Below, piece by piece: positions 11,872 to 22,485 of a stretch of 64,000 bases of DNA. The DNA comes from Sphagnum compactum. Its lineage: Eukaryota > Bryophyta > Sphagnopsida > Sphagnales. The DNA lies in assembly GCA_965153455.1 (NCBI GenBank), contig OZ234504.1, positions 12,028,001 through 12,092,000 on the forward strand, in the 5' to 3' direction. The notes beneath the pieces were generated by a model that was not told the origin of the DNA, made no database searches, and saw only the letters and a list, made by a program, of their open reading frames with translations. Numbering within the stretch: the first letter of the stretch is position 1; every line of letters begins with the position of its first letter. Both the position numbers and the translations under genes were made by a program.

Positions 11872-14684
11872 AATTTCAATAGCAACCATAGCAACAACAA
11901 TAGTTCCTAAATTATTGTCCATAGGAACAAAAGAATCAAAAGGGTGTCATATCAAGATCTTCACAAACAACAATGAAGACTAGAATGAAACCGTTTGAGA
12001 TCAAAAAAATCCCAAAAAAAAAAAAAAAAGAGAAATGGGGAAAGAATTGATTTCCCATATGAAATTAGGTTTTGATGACTCATCCATCACCTCCATCCCA
12101 TATCTTGTGGAACGAAAGCCTCCTCTATTTGTGTAAGTTCACCCCTCTTCTAATCTTGTTAAACAAGATTTTTTTCTTTCAAAAAAGGAAAGTCGAATGT
12201 TGAGGTATCAACAATAAAGCGCAGCTGATTATGGCCAGCAAGAAAAAAATGAACCAAACTTCATCACTCTTTCTCCATCTAAGTTTGAGGCTAAGAAAAG
12301 AAGGTGAGGGCTTAGATTTTCAATAGGCCAAACATCAAGCCAAATGCAAACAGGTTTTTTGAAATTAGAAATTACATCATCCATGGGATATAATTTGCAA
12401 TACATTTATGCAAATTAGTAGAACACCATGTAACATCAATGCACTAGATCTTAAAGATACCTTGGCAAAACCTCAAAACCACCCTAATAAGTAAGTAGAG
12501 AAACAAGGGAATTCTTTTCAAAATCAATCTTTTGTAATTTAAAGTAGCTTTTAACAAAAACATTTTTTTCATACAAAAATAACCAAACCTCATATTAAAT
12601 ATAAACAAAAGGTGGGCTAACAAATTAGTTGAAACATATCTCACTTTCTTCTTGAATCGAAAGAACATCCAAATTTTTGATAAATTTTTCGAAACTAACA
12701 TTCGTTGCGTAAAACAAGTTGAAAGAAAAACCTTGCCATTTCTTTACATAGGCGAATGGTCTACAAATAGACCTCCTTTCGGGAGTTTCAATTCCTAACC
12801 CTTGGCCTATCGACCTTGGGTCAAGATTTCAAATCTGGAAGGGTTTATTTGCATACCCATTTTTTCCTATACAAAATTCTCACAAGAGCAAACATTTCAT
12901 TTTCAGAAACGCATGTGGTAATTTTTTTTCCTATGATTATGTTAGGTATCACGAGAATTTTATTTTATTTTATTTTGAAAAGGTACATCATGTTTTATGC
13001 ATGGTAATGTTGTTGGAGTCGGGGAGGTCTAGAAATAATTGGCCCTTAGTTTCACCTTGGGCAATATAATTATTTTTGAAACTCCCCCTTCCAAATGTGT
13101 TAACCCTACACATCATACACATAAAGCATTTGAGAAAGCTCCTAGTGCATTTGGAACGCACCTTATTATATCCATGAAACATCCCTCCTACAAAAGTGGA
13201 GAGACCTACTCCTCAAGAGTGGGATGGATATTTTATGCCTATACGTTCTTAAGAGTGAGAGGGACCTTACACCCATAAGTAGGCATAAGGACCCTATCCC
13301 TAGTAACATCTCATGACATCCATATGTTTTAGGTTCGTCATAACTTTCATCTTGTGCTTTACAAAAGATAGAGCCCATGGGTAGGGGACATTCCCCAATG
13401 TAAGGCTGTAGCTGAAAATGTGAGGTGAGACTCAGCTATGGCTTTGTCCTAAGCCCCTTACTTTGAATTAATTAGATGAGGTGCCTCCCAAGTTCAACAT
13501 TTATTTTTATTTTTGCAATGAGCCAATTTGATTGGCCCATCACTCCCAAAAAAAAAAAAAAAAAAAAAACTACAAAGGCTCCCCAAAATAGAAGGTTTGA
13601 TTTTGAAGTATAGAGTTCTCCCCCTTTGGCCCACCTACATGGGTGAAAGGAGGACAACATTTGCCAAAGCTTATGGGATAAAATGAGATGCTATTGGGAA
13701 CTCTTTGAGGAACATGTCAGGAACTTGGGAACTCTTTGCATTGACTCCCCGTCCCGGAAGACAAGAACAAGAGAAAAAAAAAACTTGGATGGAAAGTCGA
13801 CTGTCCAAGTGGAAAGTGAACAGTCCACTCTCCACACCAAACACAACTTGAAAAACAAAAGTCCCCCTCTCCCCCACCCGCCATACCCACAAGAAAACTA
13901 GTTGTGTTTGCCCCATACATGCTTGGTAAAACCTAAAATCATACATGCATGTTTACTATCTTAGGGCAATTATATAAATTTTTATAACATAAAAAAAAAA
14001 TAACAATATAAAAAAAATTAATCAATTAAAAATGAATTCCATTATGATTTTTGTTATTAGATCTTCATCAAAGTGTTATTGAAGTTTTTAAAATAACATC
14101 AAATTAATTTAAAATGTTTATATCTCAAAAACAATTTATATTTATATTTATATTTTATTTTTAAAAGGATGTGTTTTATTTTAATTAATTATCACATAAT
14201 CTTTCAAATCAATTTTTTAAGAATCTCATTTTAATAAGATTTAAAAGAATTGAAGCTAATTATTTATATATTTATCAAACAAATTTCATTTTAAAAATTA
14301 GTCATATAAATTATTTTTACATTTTATAGTGATATGAAACCTCGTGATACAAAAAGGCAAGTAGCAACCCAAAAATTAAATCAATTACCCAACATTCCTA
14401 TTCTGAGAAAAAACCCAATAAGTAGATGAGTATATAGACTTCAAAACAACCCATCAATCGGATGGGTGCACCCAAAATCTACACATGCACGTCCATTAAC
14501 TTGGGGCAATAAAAATGGAGGCCCCTTCACTCCATGATAGGACTTCTCATTGGTTGCATGGAAATTATATTCGTGAGAACAGCCACCCTATTTAGGGCAA
14601 TTGTGAGGACAGAATTTTGCTGAGCCTTGAGAGAAGCTCGAAAAGAGGGGATTCATATTGATTGACTATTCCCAGTTTCTAATA
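11207..14684. other. AT-rich intergenic DNA after HDA5
   Basis: About the first 300 bases are probably HDA5 3'UTR. Beyond that I see no coding signal. Poly(A) tracts lie at 11837-11866 (30 A) and 13548-13569 (22 A). From about 13.97 to 14.34 kb the sequence is almost pure A+T. Long A tracts of this kind often mark retroposon tails, but no element could be assigned. Confidence 0.6.
11837..11866. repeat. Poly(A) tract, 30 bases
   Basis: An uninterrupted A30 in AT-rich intergenic DNA. It could be a retroposon tail or simple slippage. Confidence 0.95.
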
Positions 14685-14995
14685 GGCTAGATAGTTTGAT
14701 TGGTCCAATGGGTTGCTATCAGTAGTCTCCCACCTATTTGCGGTTTGAGTTTTATGGGTGGGGGTTGAAAAGAAGTTAGTAATTAAAACTTGGATGTGGA
14801 AAATACTCTTGGTGGTCACATACTGAGTGCTGGTGGAGACGCTCTAAAAGCATCCCCACTGGTGCTCCGTATGTGACCTGCAAATTAAAATTGGATGAAG
14901 AAAAGGCAACAACACATGCCGGCTTGGCTCAGGAAAAATGGTTTTTTCTCCTGCATAATTTGCTCAGTTTGCTGAGGCTGGTAAAAGGCACAACA
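14685..14995 (-). repeat. Dispersed repeat copy 1 (blocks A and B, minus orientation)
   Basis: Two blocks here match blocks at 39870-40065 in reverse complement. Block A (14880-14995) includes GTGCCTTTTACCAGCCTCAG and TTCATCCAATTTT. Block B (14685-14759) includes AATAGGTGGGAGAC, TAGCAACCCA and AATCAAAC..TCTAG. Read on the minus strand the order is A then B, separated by about 120 bases holding a hairpin. The element class is not recognised. Confidence 0.85.
14814..14878. repeat. MITE-like imperfect inverted repeat
   Basis: Thirty-base arms (14814-14843 and 14849-14878) flank a 5-base loop. They match at 23 of 30 positions, and six of the seven differences are transitions. The outer ten bases, GGTCACATAC, are perfect. 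The sequence lies between blocks A and B of the dispersed repeat. Size and symmetry suit a small foldback or MITE remnant; no clear target-site duplication was seen. Confidence 0.6.
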
Positions 14996-16698
14996 CAGAT
15001 ATGCACCTGCTAGAGAAGAGTGCAATAAATATGTAATAAAACAGTTTTTCAAGAAGGGTGAGGCACTCCTTATATACATCACTATTGATCTACCCTACTA
15101 GTAACCTTTGCGAGGGTCCGACACTAATTATATTATTTTCAGAAATTTTTGAAAATTCAGAAACTATATTTCTCGAATATACAAAAAATTGTGAAAGAAA
15201 AAAAATAAAAATCTCCAAGAATATTTTATTTGGTCAAAATGAAATTTTCAAAATTAATTTATTAATTAATTATTCAATAATAGACAGTTGTGAAAGCTGA
15301 TAAGGGTACTGTGTAGTATGTGCCTGTTAACTGTGTGCAGTTCTGTTTTTCTTATTTTGCAAAAAGCTTGTGAAAAAGGCAACACCCTTTTTTCAAAAAG
15401 GGAATATTGTGTTGCAAAAAATTCTTTTCTTTTTTTTTAATGAAAGAAAACTGCCAAATTGTGATAGATAATTTGCCGAAACAAAGTTTTTTGAGAAGTG
15501 TGATAATAGCTCACATTTATTTTCCTTTTTTTTTCTTTTTTTTTTTCAAAATCATGTAAAGTAAAATTGCCCATTGATCATTACCCTATCATCGATCACT
15601 TTTTTAAATTTCTATCATATGTGCTTCATTCATTTTGAGTGATTTAAAATGTTATGTGAGCACTATTTCAAGCTCGAGAAATCATCTTTGAAGTTCAAAA
15701 GAAAATGAATAAATGAAAAAATAACAAGAAGAAAAAATAAGCTTTCCAACTCACAAAAAAAACATGTTTTCTTTTTTTCCCTTCTCTTCGGACCCCTCCT
15801 ATTTTCAAACTTGTTAACTTTCTTATTCTTTATTCATTTTAAATAATTTAAAATGCTATAGGAGTAAAAAACTAATCATCCATTCATTTTTATCCCATCC
15901 ATTCATCCATCCATCCATCCACCCATTGATCAAAATTGGGTCATACATTATAAAGTTAACTCATGTTGGACATATTGAACCCAAACCAACCCACATTCAT
16001 CAACCCTAAAAAATTGTGTAAATTTTTTTATTAAATTTTTTTTTTAAGAATAAAAAACTCCACAAAATGCTGTGATGTAGGGTTTTAGGGTTGTGTTTGT
16101 GTTGTGTTTTGTTTGGCATTTGAAAGGGGGAACAAGAAACAAAGCCAAAACAAACAACCGAGCGCCCCTTCTTCTCACGCCCACCTCTTCTTCTCTCTCT
16201 TTCTTACTTGCTTGCCGGCTTGCTTTCTTTGTTTCTTCCAACGGCAGGCAGGCAGGCAGGCAAGCTTCTTTGTTTTGTTGTTTGTTTGTTGTTTTTTTTT
16301 TTCGGGAGGGGGCGGGGGGAGGGGGGGAAGGAGAAGAATGACGCAGGTATCATCATCAATCGATGTCGTCGTGTTTCGTGAGAAAAAGAAACGACACAGA
16401 TGTTATGGAGAAAGGACACTCATCATGTTGTGGTGTTTTGAGAGAGGGAAAGGACACACAAGAATGAGTGACGACTGTCTTGTGTTATGTTATTAGTTTT
16501 TTTTTTTTTGATGTGTATCTGAAGTGTCTTTTTTTTTTTTTTTTTGGTAGCTGCTGCAAAATTTTTGGAGGGGAGGCTTTTGGCCGCTTGTCTCTGCGAC
16601 GCGGGAGGACAAGAAAGCTCTAAGCAACAAATGCCAGTAAGCCGGAAGAAGAGGAAGAAGAAACAGCAGTAGTAGTAGTAGCAGCAGCAGTGGGGATA
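14996..16698. promoter_or_regulatory. AT-rich spacer and GCP3 upstream region/5' leader
   Basis: The stretch 15.0-16.1 kb is AT-rich with no coding signal; an (ATCC)n tract lies at about 15898-15920. From about 16150 composition changes to CT tracts, GGCA repeats (about 16243-16262) and G-runs. Near the start codon there are GAA/GTA/GCA triplet repeats (about 16640-16690), typical of a plant 5' leader. An out-of-frame 13-codon uORF (16631-16672) precedes the GCP3 start. No TATA box was pinned down. Confidence 0.55.
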
Positions 16699-19600
16699 AT
16701 GGAAGGAGATGTTGTGTCGGATCTCGTAAGGCAGCTTGTTGTTCGAATCTTTCCAGTCGTCAATAGAGGAGGAGGCGGCGGGGGAGAGAAGAATAGCAGC
16801 TCGAATGTCGTCTCCTCCAATGGCTCTAGCGGAGGACTTCTTCGAAAAGGAAGCGGCGCTGCTGCTGCTGTTGTATCGGAGTCGATTGTTGATCGAGCTC
16901 ATCGTTACGCAATGCGTATCATAGGGAGTAGAATATCGCCGTCGCTTGCAAACGATGAAGGTGCTATGGCGGAAGCGATCAAGAGACAGCTTGTGCAAGA
17001 AAATAGATCCTCAGACGCCCTAACCTTTGCAGATTTGCATCGAAGGTTGTCGTTGCAGAGCGGTCCTGGAAGCTTGGAGAATCGGTGGTCTTTGTTGTAC
17101 CTTCTTCGAGCCATATCCGATGATCAAAGGAGAGAGAGAGCAGAGACAAGAGGTACCGCATTCCCTTACACTTCCACTCTCTCAGCTCCTGCTGTTCGCG
17201 GGGGTTTGCCGGCACTTCCCGAAAACGTTTCTCGTTCCAACAACTTCTTCTCCTTAGGGGAACAACAAACACCTGCTGTGGCGGCGGCTGGGGAGCTTCG
17301 TTCTCAGCAGCATTCACAAGCTATAGAGCCGTCATCTGGTGTCTTGATTCTCTCTAAAGATGATGGTGATGTTAGGGCAGCAGCAGTGGCAGAGTATGTG
17401 GAAATTCATCAGACGGAAACAGAGGTAACAGAGATGGCACTTGTACGGGACGTTGTGTATGCTTGTCAAGGGATTGATGGGAAGTATGTGAAGTTCAACA
17501 AAGATGCAGATGGTTTCCTCATTGAAGAAACACTCCAGGTTCCTAGAGCAACCAGAACCCTAGTCCGAAGGCTCTGTGAAGTAGGGTGGCTCTTCCAGAG
17601 AGTAAAGAACCACATCTCTGAGAGCTTAGAAGATGGGCCATTGGAGGCAATAGGCACTGTGGGGCAGGCATTTTGTGCTGCGCTCCAAGAAGAGCTCTCT
17701 GATTACTACAGGCTCATGGCCGTGCTTGAGGGGCAGGTCCATAACCCTGTGCCTTTCATGTTGACTTCTGAGGGCATGAAGTCCACTGGGAGTTACTTGT
17801 CTTTGCGGCGGTTGTCTGTGTGGCTAGCAGAGCCACTGGTGAGAATGAGGTTGATGGCAGTACTGGTAGATGACTGCAAAACTTTACGTGGAGGCGCTAT
17901 GGCAGGTGCGATTCATATGCATGCACAACATGGAGATCCTTTAGTTCGAACTTTCTTGAGGCGCCTTCTGAGGCAGGTCTGCTCACCTCTCTTTGAGATG
18001 GTTCGCAGGTATGACATTCTCTTAAGCCACAATCTCTCATCTGAAGCTCCAGTCCATGAGTCCAATCCATGATGAAAACTTAAGTCCAACAATTGTTTCT
18101 GTTTGTAGCTGATATGTGAACACACTTCATGAGATTTTCTTCTTGATAGTGTAGTGCTTTCATCAGCAGGAAAAGAATCTTATGCAGCTGTGTTCTCTGA
18201 CTTCACTCCAAATGTCTTTTGTAGGTGGGTGCTGGAAGGTGAGGTAGATGACTACTATGGTGAGTTTTTTGTAGTTGCACAAGCTGTGAAGGCAGAGCTT
18301 TTGTGGAGGGAGGGTTATCAGCTCCAGACTGCTATGCTTCCTTCCTTTATCCCTGAGCCTCTAGCACAACGGATTTTGAGGACCGGTAAATCCATCAACT
18401 TCCTTCGTGTCTGCTGCTCTGATCAAGGCTGGGCACAATCAGCTGCTGATGCTGTTGCTGCTGCCGGAGCTTCAGCCAGTGGTGGCAGCCTTGGGTATGG
18501 TGAAACTGAAGCTCTCGAAGCTCTTGTTGTTGAGGCAGCAGGACGGATTGATAAACATCTCATCCAAATCATGTACAATCGGTATCGGTTCCGAGACCAC
18601 TGCTTGGCAATCAAGAGGTACTTGCTTCTAGGTCAAGGCGATTTTATCCAGTACTTGATGGACCTTGTCGGGCCTGAGCTTGTGATGCCTGCTAACACTC
18701 TCAGTTCTTTCAAACTTTCAGGCACTCTAGAAAGTGCAGTGAGAGCGTCAAATGCTCAGTATGATGACAGTGATGTCTTGGACCGGTTACGTGTACGTAT
18801 GATGCCGCACAGTGATGGAGACAGGGGTTGGGATGTCTTCTCTCTTGACTATAGTGTCCGTGATCCTCTCACTACACTGTTCACAGAGGAAGTTATGGGC
18901 AAGTACCTGAAAATTTTTAACTTTCTTTGGAGACTGAAGCGGGTGGAGCATGCTTTAAGTGCTACATGGCAGACAATGAAGCCTAACTGTGCAATCGCAC
19001 GCCTCTCTTTAAATGAAGAAGGTGGAGGCCAATCTCAGTTAACTGTAGTGTTGCGGCGGTGTCAAACTCTTAGGAACGAAATGAATCATTTTGTGACAAA
19101 TCTCCAGTATTACATCATGTTTGAGGTGCTTGAGTATTCATGGGCAAATTTTTTGGAAGAGATGGAGGAGGCGCATGATCTTGACGAACTCATTGCTGCT
19201 CATGACAAGTACTTAGGCTCTATTCTGGAAAAAGCACTTCTGGGTGAACGCTCTCAGCTTCTTTGCAAGACGCTGTTTGCACTCTTTGACCTAATTCTTC
19301 GCTTCAGAGGCCTAGCTGACCGCCTGTATGAAAATGCTCGAGAAGTTCAAGCTAGGTAACTTCCTTCCTAGCACTATTTTATGCTCATGCTTTTTAGACA
19401 ACTCCTAATGTTCCAGGCAAAAGGTATTGTTTTCAGAACATTGTGGAGGGCAACTCAAAGGGTCACTCAATAGAAGACGACTTTATGTGTAAGGACTTCC
19501 ATTTTGGTAATCATTGGCAATGTCTTTGATTGCTTGAAGGCACTAGTCTGATGTTTGGTGAGGTTACACTGTGACAGGAGTGACATAGCATTGAGGGAGA

Positions 19601-19917
19601 AGGCAAAGAGAGATGCTCCAAAAGCCCGTGATGGGCAGAGAAGGCTATCAACAGCACATCTATCAGGGGATTTTCTTGGAAGCATGGGGGAGGAGATGGA
19701 TGGGCTTGCAGTGGAGTATTCTTCCCTTCTCGAAGGCTTCATAGCACAGCTACCAGCTCAACAGCATGTTGACCTGAAGTTCCTATCCTTCCGTCTTGAC
19801 TTCTCTGAATTCTACACTCAGCAACACATGGGCATGTCTACTTCCCATCTCCGGATTCTCCGCAACCCTCTGAAAAACACCAGAACATCTTGGGTATCTG
19901 AGCCTCCATTGGCTTGA
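16699..19917 (+). CDS. GCP3: Gamma-tubulin complex component 3 (GCP3/SPC98)
   Basis: Three exons, 16699-18008, 18225-19355 and 19578-19917, join in phase and encode about 926 residues. Arabidopsis GCP3 is about 840 from memory. GCP3 pairs with GCP2 to hold gamma-tubulin and nucleate microtubules at the nuclear envelope and cell cortex. The Spc97/Spc98 domain starts near L248 (RDVVYACQGIDGKYVKFN). It continues with GQAFCAALQEELSDYY (about 322), YLSLRRLSVWLAEP, LRGGAMAGAIH.HAQHGDPL, RTGKSINFLRVCC (about 489-501), CLAIKRYLLLGQGDF, ASNAQYDD, MKPNC, EMNHFVTNLQYYIMFEVLE and the C-terminal VDLKFL.FRLDFSEFY. An N-terminal Gly/Ser/Ala-rich stretch (residues about 20-65) and a longer C-terminal tail distinguish it. 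The start is the first ATG in the frame. The matches fit GCP3 rather than GCP2. Confidence 0.95.
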
Positions 19918-21170
19918 CGGATGACTGTGCCATACACTCCTTTTATTTTGAGAATTAGTTTCAATTTCAGTTTTGTAGTTCTTCAAGGGACTAATCCCCA
20001 TTTCCTTTCGAAGTCCTTGCATTTTGTAGGTTCTCAAACCCGTGGGCAATGGACCTTCTTTTTTCTCCTTTGTCACATTTCCAATGAAGATGAGCACAAG
20101 CAGAGCTACTTTGCACTTCTCTGGAAGAAACTGTTGTGGTTTTGATGATCCACATACACAATGTCATCTGTTGCCAGTGAGGGTTGATAGAAGATGATTT
20201 ATTTCTCTTTTAGGTTGCCAGTGCCTGCAAAAAGCAGGGGCTTCTGGTTTATGTGAACTCCAATTGTACTTGACTTTGGATGAGGACTTCTTCTGTTGTA
20301 CTGTATCACTTGCAGGATTTATGCGTTGAATGTGCTGTTCTATCTGTAATTAACTGCACAAAGGGGTTTCATCGTCCACTAAATGTGGGTGAAGCATGAA
20401 GACAGTAAATTTTGAAGTTGGATATCACTCTGATTATCAACAATAGAAGTGTATGTTTGGGTGTATTATCTCTGGACCCTGGCTGAAACTTTTGATGGGT
20501 GCAGACTTCGGTGTTCAAGTAAACAACAAATGGGAACCTCCATGACCATCTTTTACATATGTAATGACTTGAGTACCTGAATTAAGTCTTGGATGGTATC
20601 AGACTTGACCAAAAGCCTGCCTATGATTGGTTAGGAATATTACTGACCTTACTTATATTGCATATGAATGTGCAGGAGAAGAAATGTGGCTAAAATTGTA
20701 GTGCAGATTGTGCAATGTTCGGACTATCTCTGATCCTTTGCAGTAAGTTCCATTGCTGCATCTATTGCACATCATTTTGACAAGAATCTCCTGTAACCAA
20801 AGAATTAGTACAGATTCAGTATATATTGTAATAGGGTGTATCTGCAGAAGAGAATAATAAACTTTGGTGAATGGGTGAAAGAGGTAGGCTGCAGTGCTAC
20901 GAATTGGAAGCTGAGCTGTTGCAGGAAGGAAAGTAGACTGGATTACCATGTGCAAGGCCCCTAGTGATGTGAGGTGGCTAGTTTTCAGAGTTCATTGATT
21001 CTTGGAAGTTGCTAAATCAGGGGGTACACTGATCTTCTATGTGTAAACAGGAGCCTCCAGTGATACCCAGGAACTTGATGATGTAGGGTGCCTTCACTAA
21101 TGTGAATTGGTTGAATTAACCTGTGAGATATGCATGTGCCATGTACTGAGCTGCTGTTTTAGGTCTTTTA
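19918..21170. other. GCP3 3' flank
   Basis: Moderately AT-rich with T-rich patches. It probably contains the GCP3 3'UTR. No protein-like reading frame is supported. Confidence 0.55.
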
Positions 21171-21286
21171 CAGGTAGCTTGATCCACAACAGTCTGCACA
21201 GAAGCAGCTCACAACATCCCAGGGGTTTCTATAACTCTGGTGCAGTTCTCTTGGAACTTGTGACTTGCCAGAGAGCTATCAACAAG
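21171..21286 (+). pseudogene. Receptor-like kinase fragment (subdomain IX-like)
   Basis: The translation ends with YNSGAVLLELVTCQRAIN. This matches the receptor-kinase consensus YSFGVVLLELVTGQRAIN at about 14 of 18 positions. The conserved Asp before the Tyr is gone, and no other kinase subdomain is visible on either side. It looks like a stranded exon scrap rather than a gene. The match is short and could be chance. Confidence 0.4.
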
Positions 21287-22443
21287 TGAGGAAACAAACT
21301 TAATCTAATTGATTTGCTGTTCACTTTTCTCTTCCTTCTCCCCACCTTGAAACTTGCAGACAGGTTTGTCATGTTAATTACAATGATTTACAGTTCTAAT
21401 ATTTTCTTTGTATCTCAGATTGTCAGTCTTAAAGGCCACCCTCTAAGTATTCTGTTAACAAGGACTAGAGGGTTGCTTAATAAAGTGAAATTCCTTTTCA
21501 GAATTTCAGCATTTGGAGTATTCCAAATGATTCTGTATAGAGTCTTGTAAGTTGGGAGCTTCTTGTAAGCCCACTTGGTCTACTTTTCCTCTGCAGACTT
21601 TTTCTGCATGTTTTGTCTTCTTTTCTGTGAGTCTGCTTTGTGTTTTCTCCTTGTGTTGTTGATGGTTGCTAGCCACTGTCATGGTTGAATCTTCCTGTTG
21701 CTTCCAGACCTGCAGCAGAAACTCAGTACATAGGATAGTGTTTGCACTGACCTATACCTACTGTAGGGAGCTGACGAAGTCAGTGGGGGAAGTTGTGATA
21801 GTGAAGTCACTATCATACATGATACTGTTGATGGTCCCTGAAGAAGTGAGAGACTGTCACTGTTGTTCACACTGCATTGTGCATTTGTTGTGTAGTCCTT
21901 TGCTCTGTAGTCCTTTTTAAGCCTTTTTCTGAAGGTATTTCTGTGGCTTAAAGAAAAAGTTTTCTGGAAAATCAGTCAATAGCCAAGCAATCAACCAACT
22001 ACAGGGTCCCAAAATTGGAGCACAAAGTTGAGGTTTGTGGTCAGGTAGGGGATAGAAGCATTCAAAATCATGATGACCTGTAGCTTGTTGGTGTATAATA
22101 ATATTTCTTGCTTGTACAAACCACAGGAGAGCATGGGGTAATAGTCTTCTGACATCAAGATGTGGATACATGCAGATGGTATTAAGCATTTTGGACCCAC
22201 AACTGGAAGCTGCTCCAAAATGCAGCCAATTCCCTGGAGAGATCCTTGGTAACCTTGAATCAACACCCTTAGCGACACCAACACATACTGATGATAGCAA
22301 ATGCAGTTTGGACAAAATTCTGTGAGTAGCTCTGACCTATCGTTCACCCCCAAAACCAAAAACCCCATGTAGGCATGTTTATGCTTTCAATTTCAACATC
22401 AGCAGTTCATTGCTTTCAATTCTCCTCTACTAGATCAATGCTC

Positions 22444-22485
22444 TCAATTCCTACCAGGTCATGCTCTTGACCTGGTAGGAATTGA
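22444..22485. repeat. Perfect 18-bp inverted repeat with tRNA-like T-arm
   Basis: Arms 22444-22461 and 22468-22485 are perfect complements around a 6-base loop. On the minus strand the outer region reads GTGGGTTCAATTCCTAC. This folds as a 5-bp T-stem with a 7-base loop and contains a B-box-like GGTTCAATTCC. A full tRNA cloverleaf was not found. Confidence 0.7.

Noticed and set aside
16423-16998. A 191-codon minus-strand frame over the GCP3 5' end
   Set aside because: It is made of antisense triplet repeats and the antisense of the GCP3 N-terminus; low complexity, no family.
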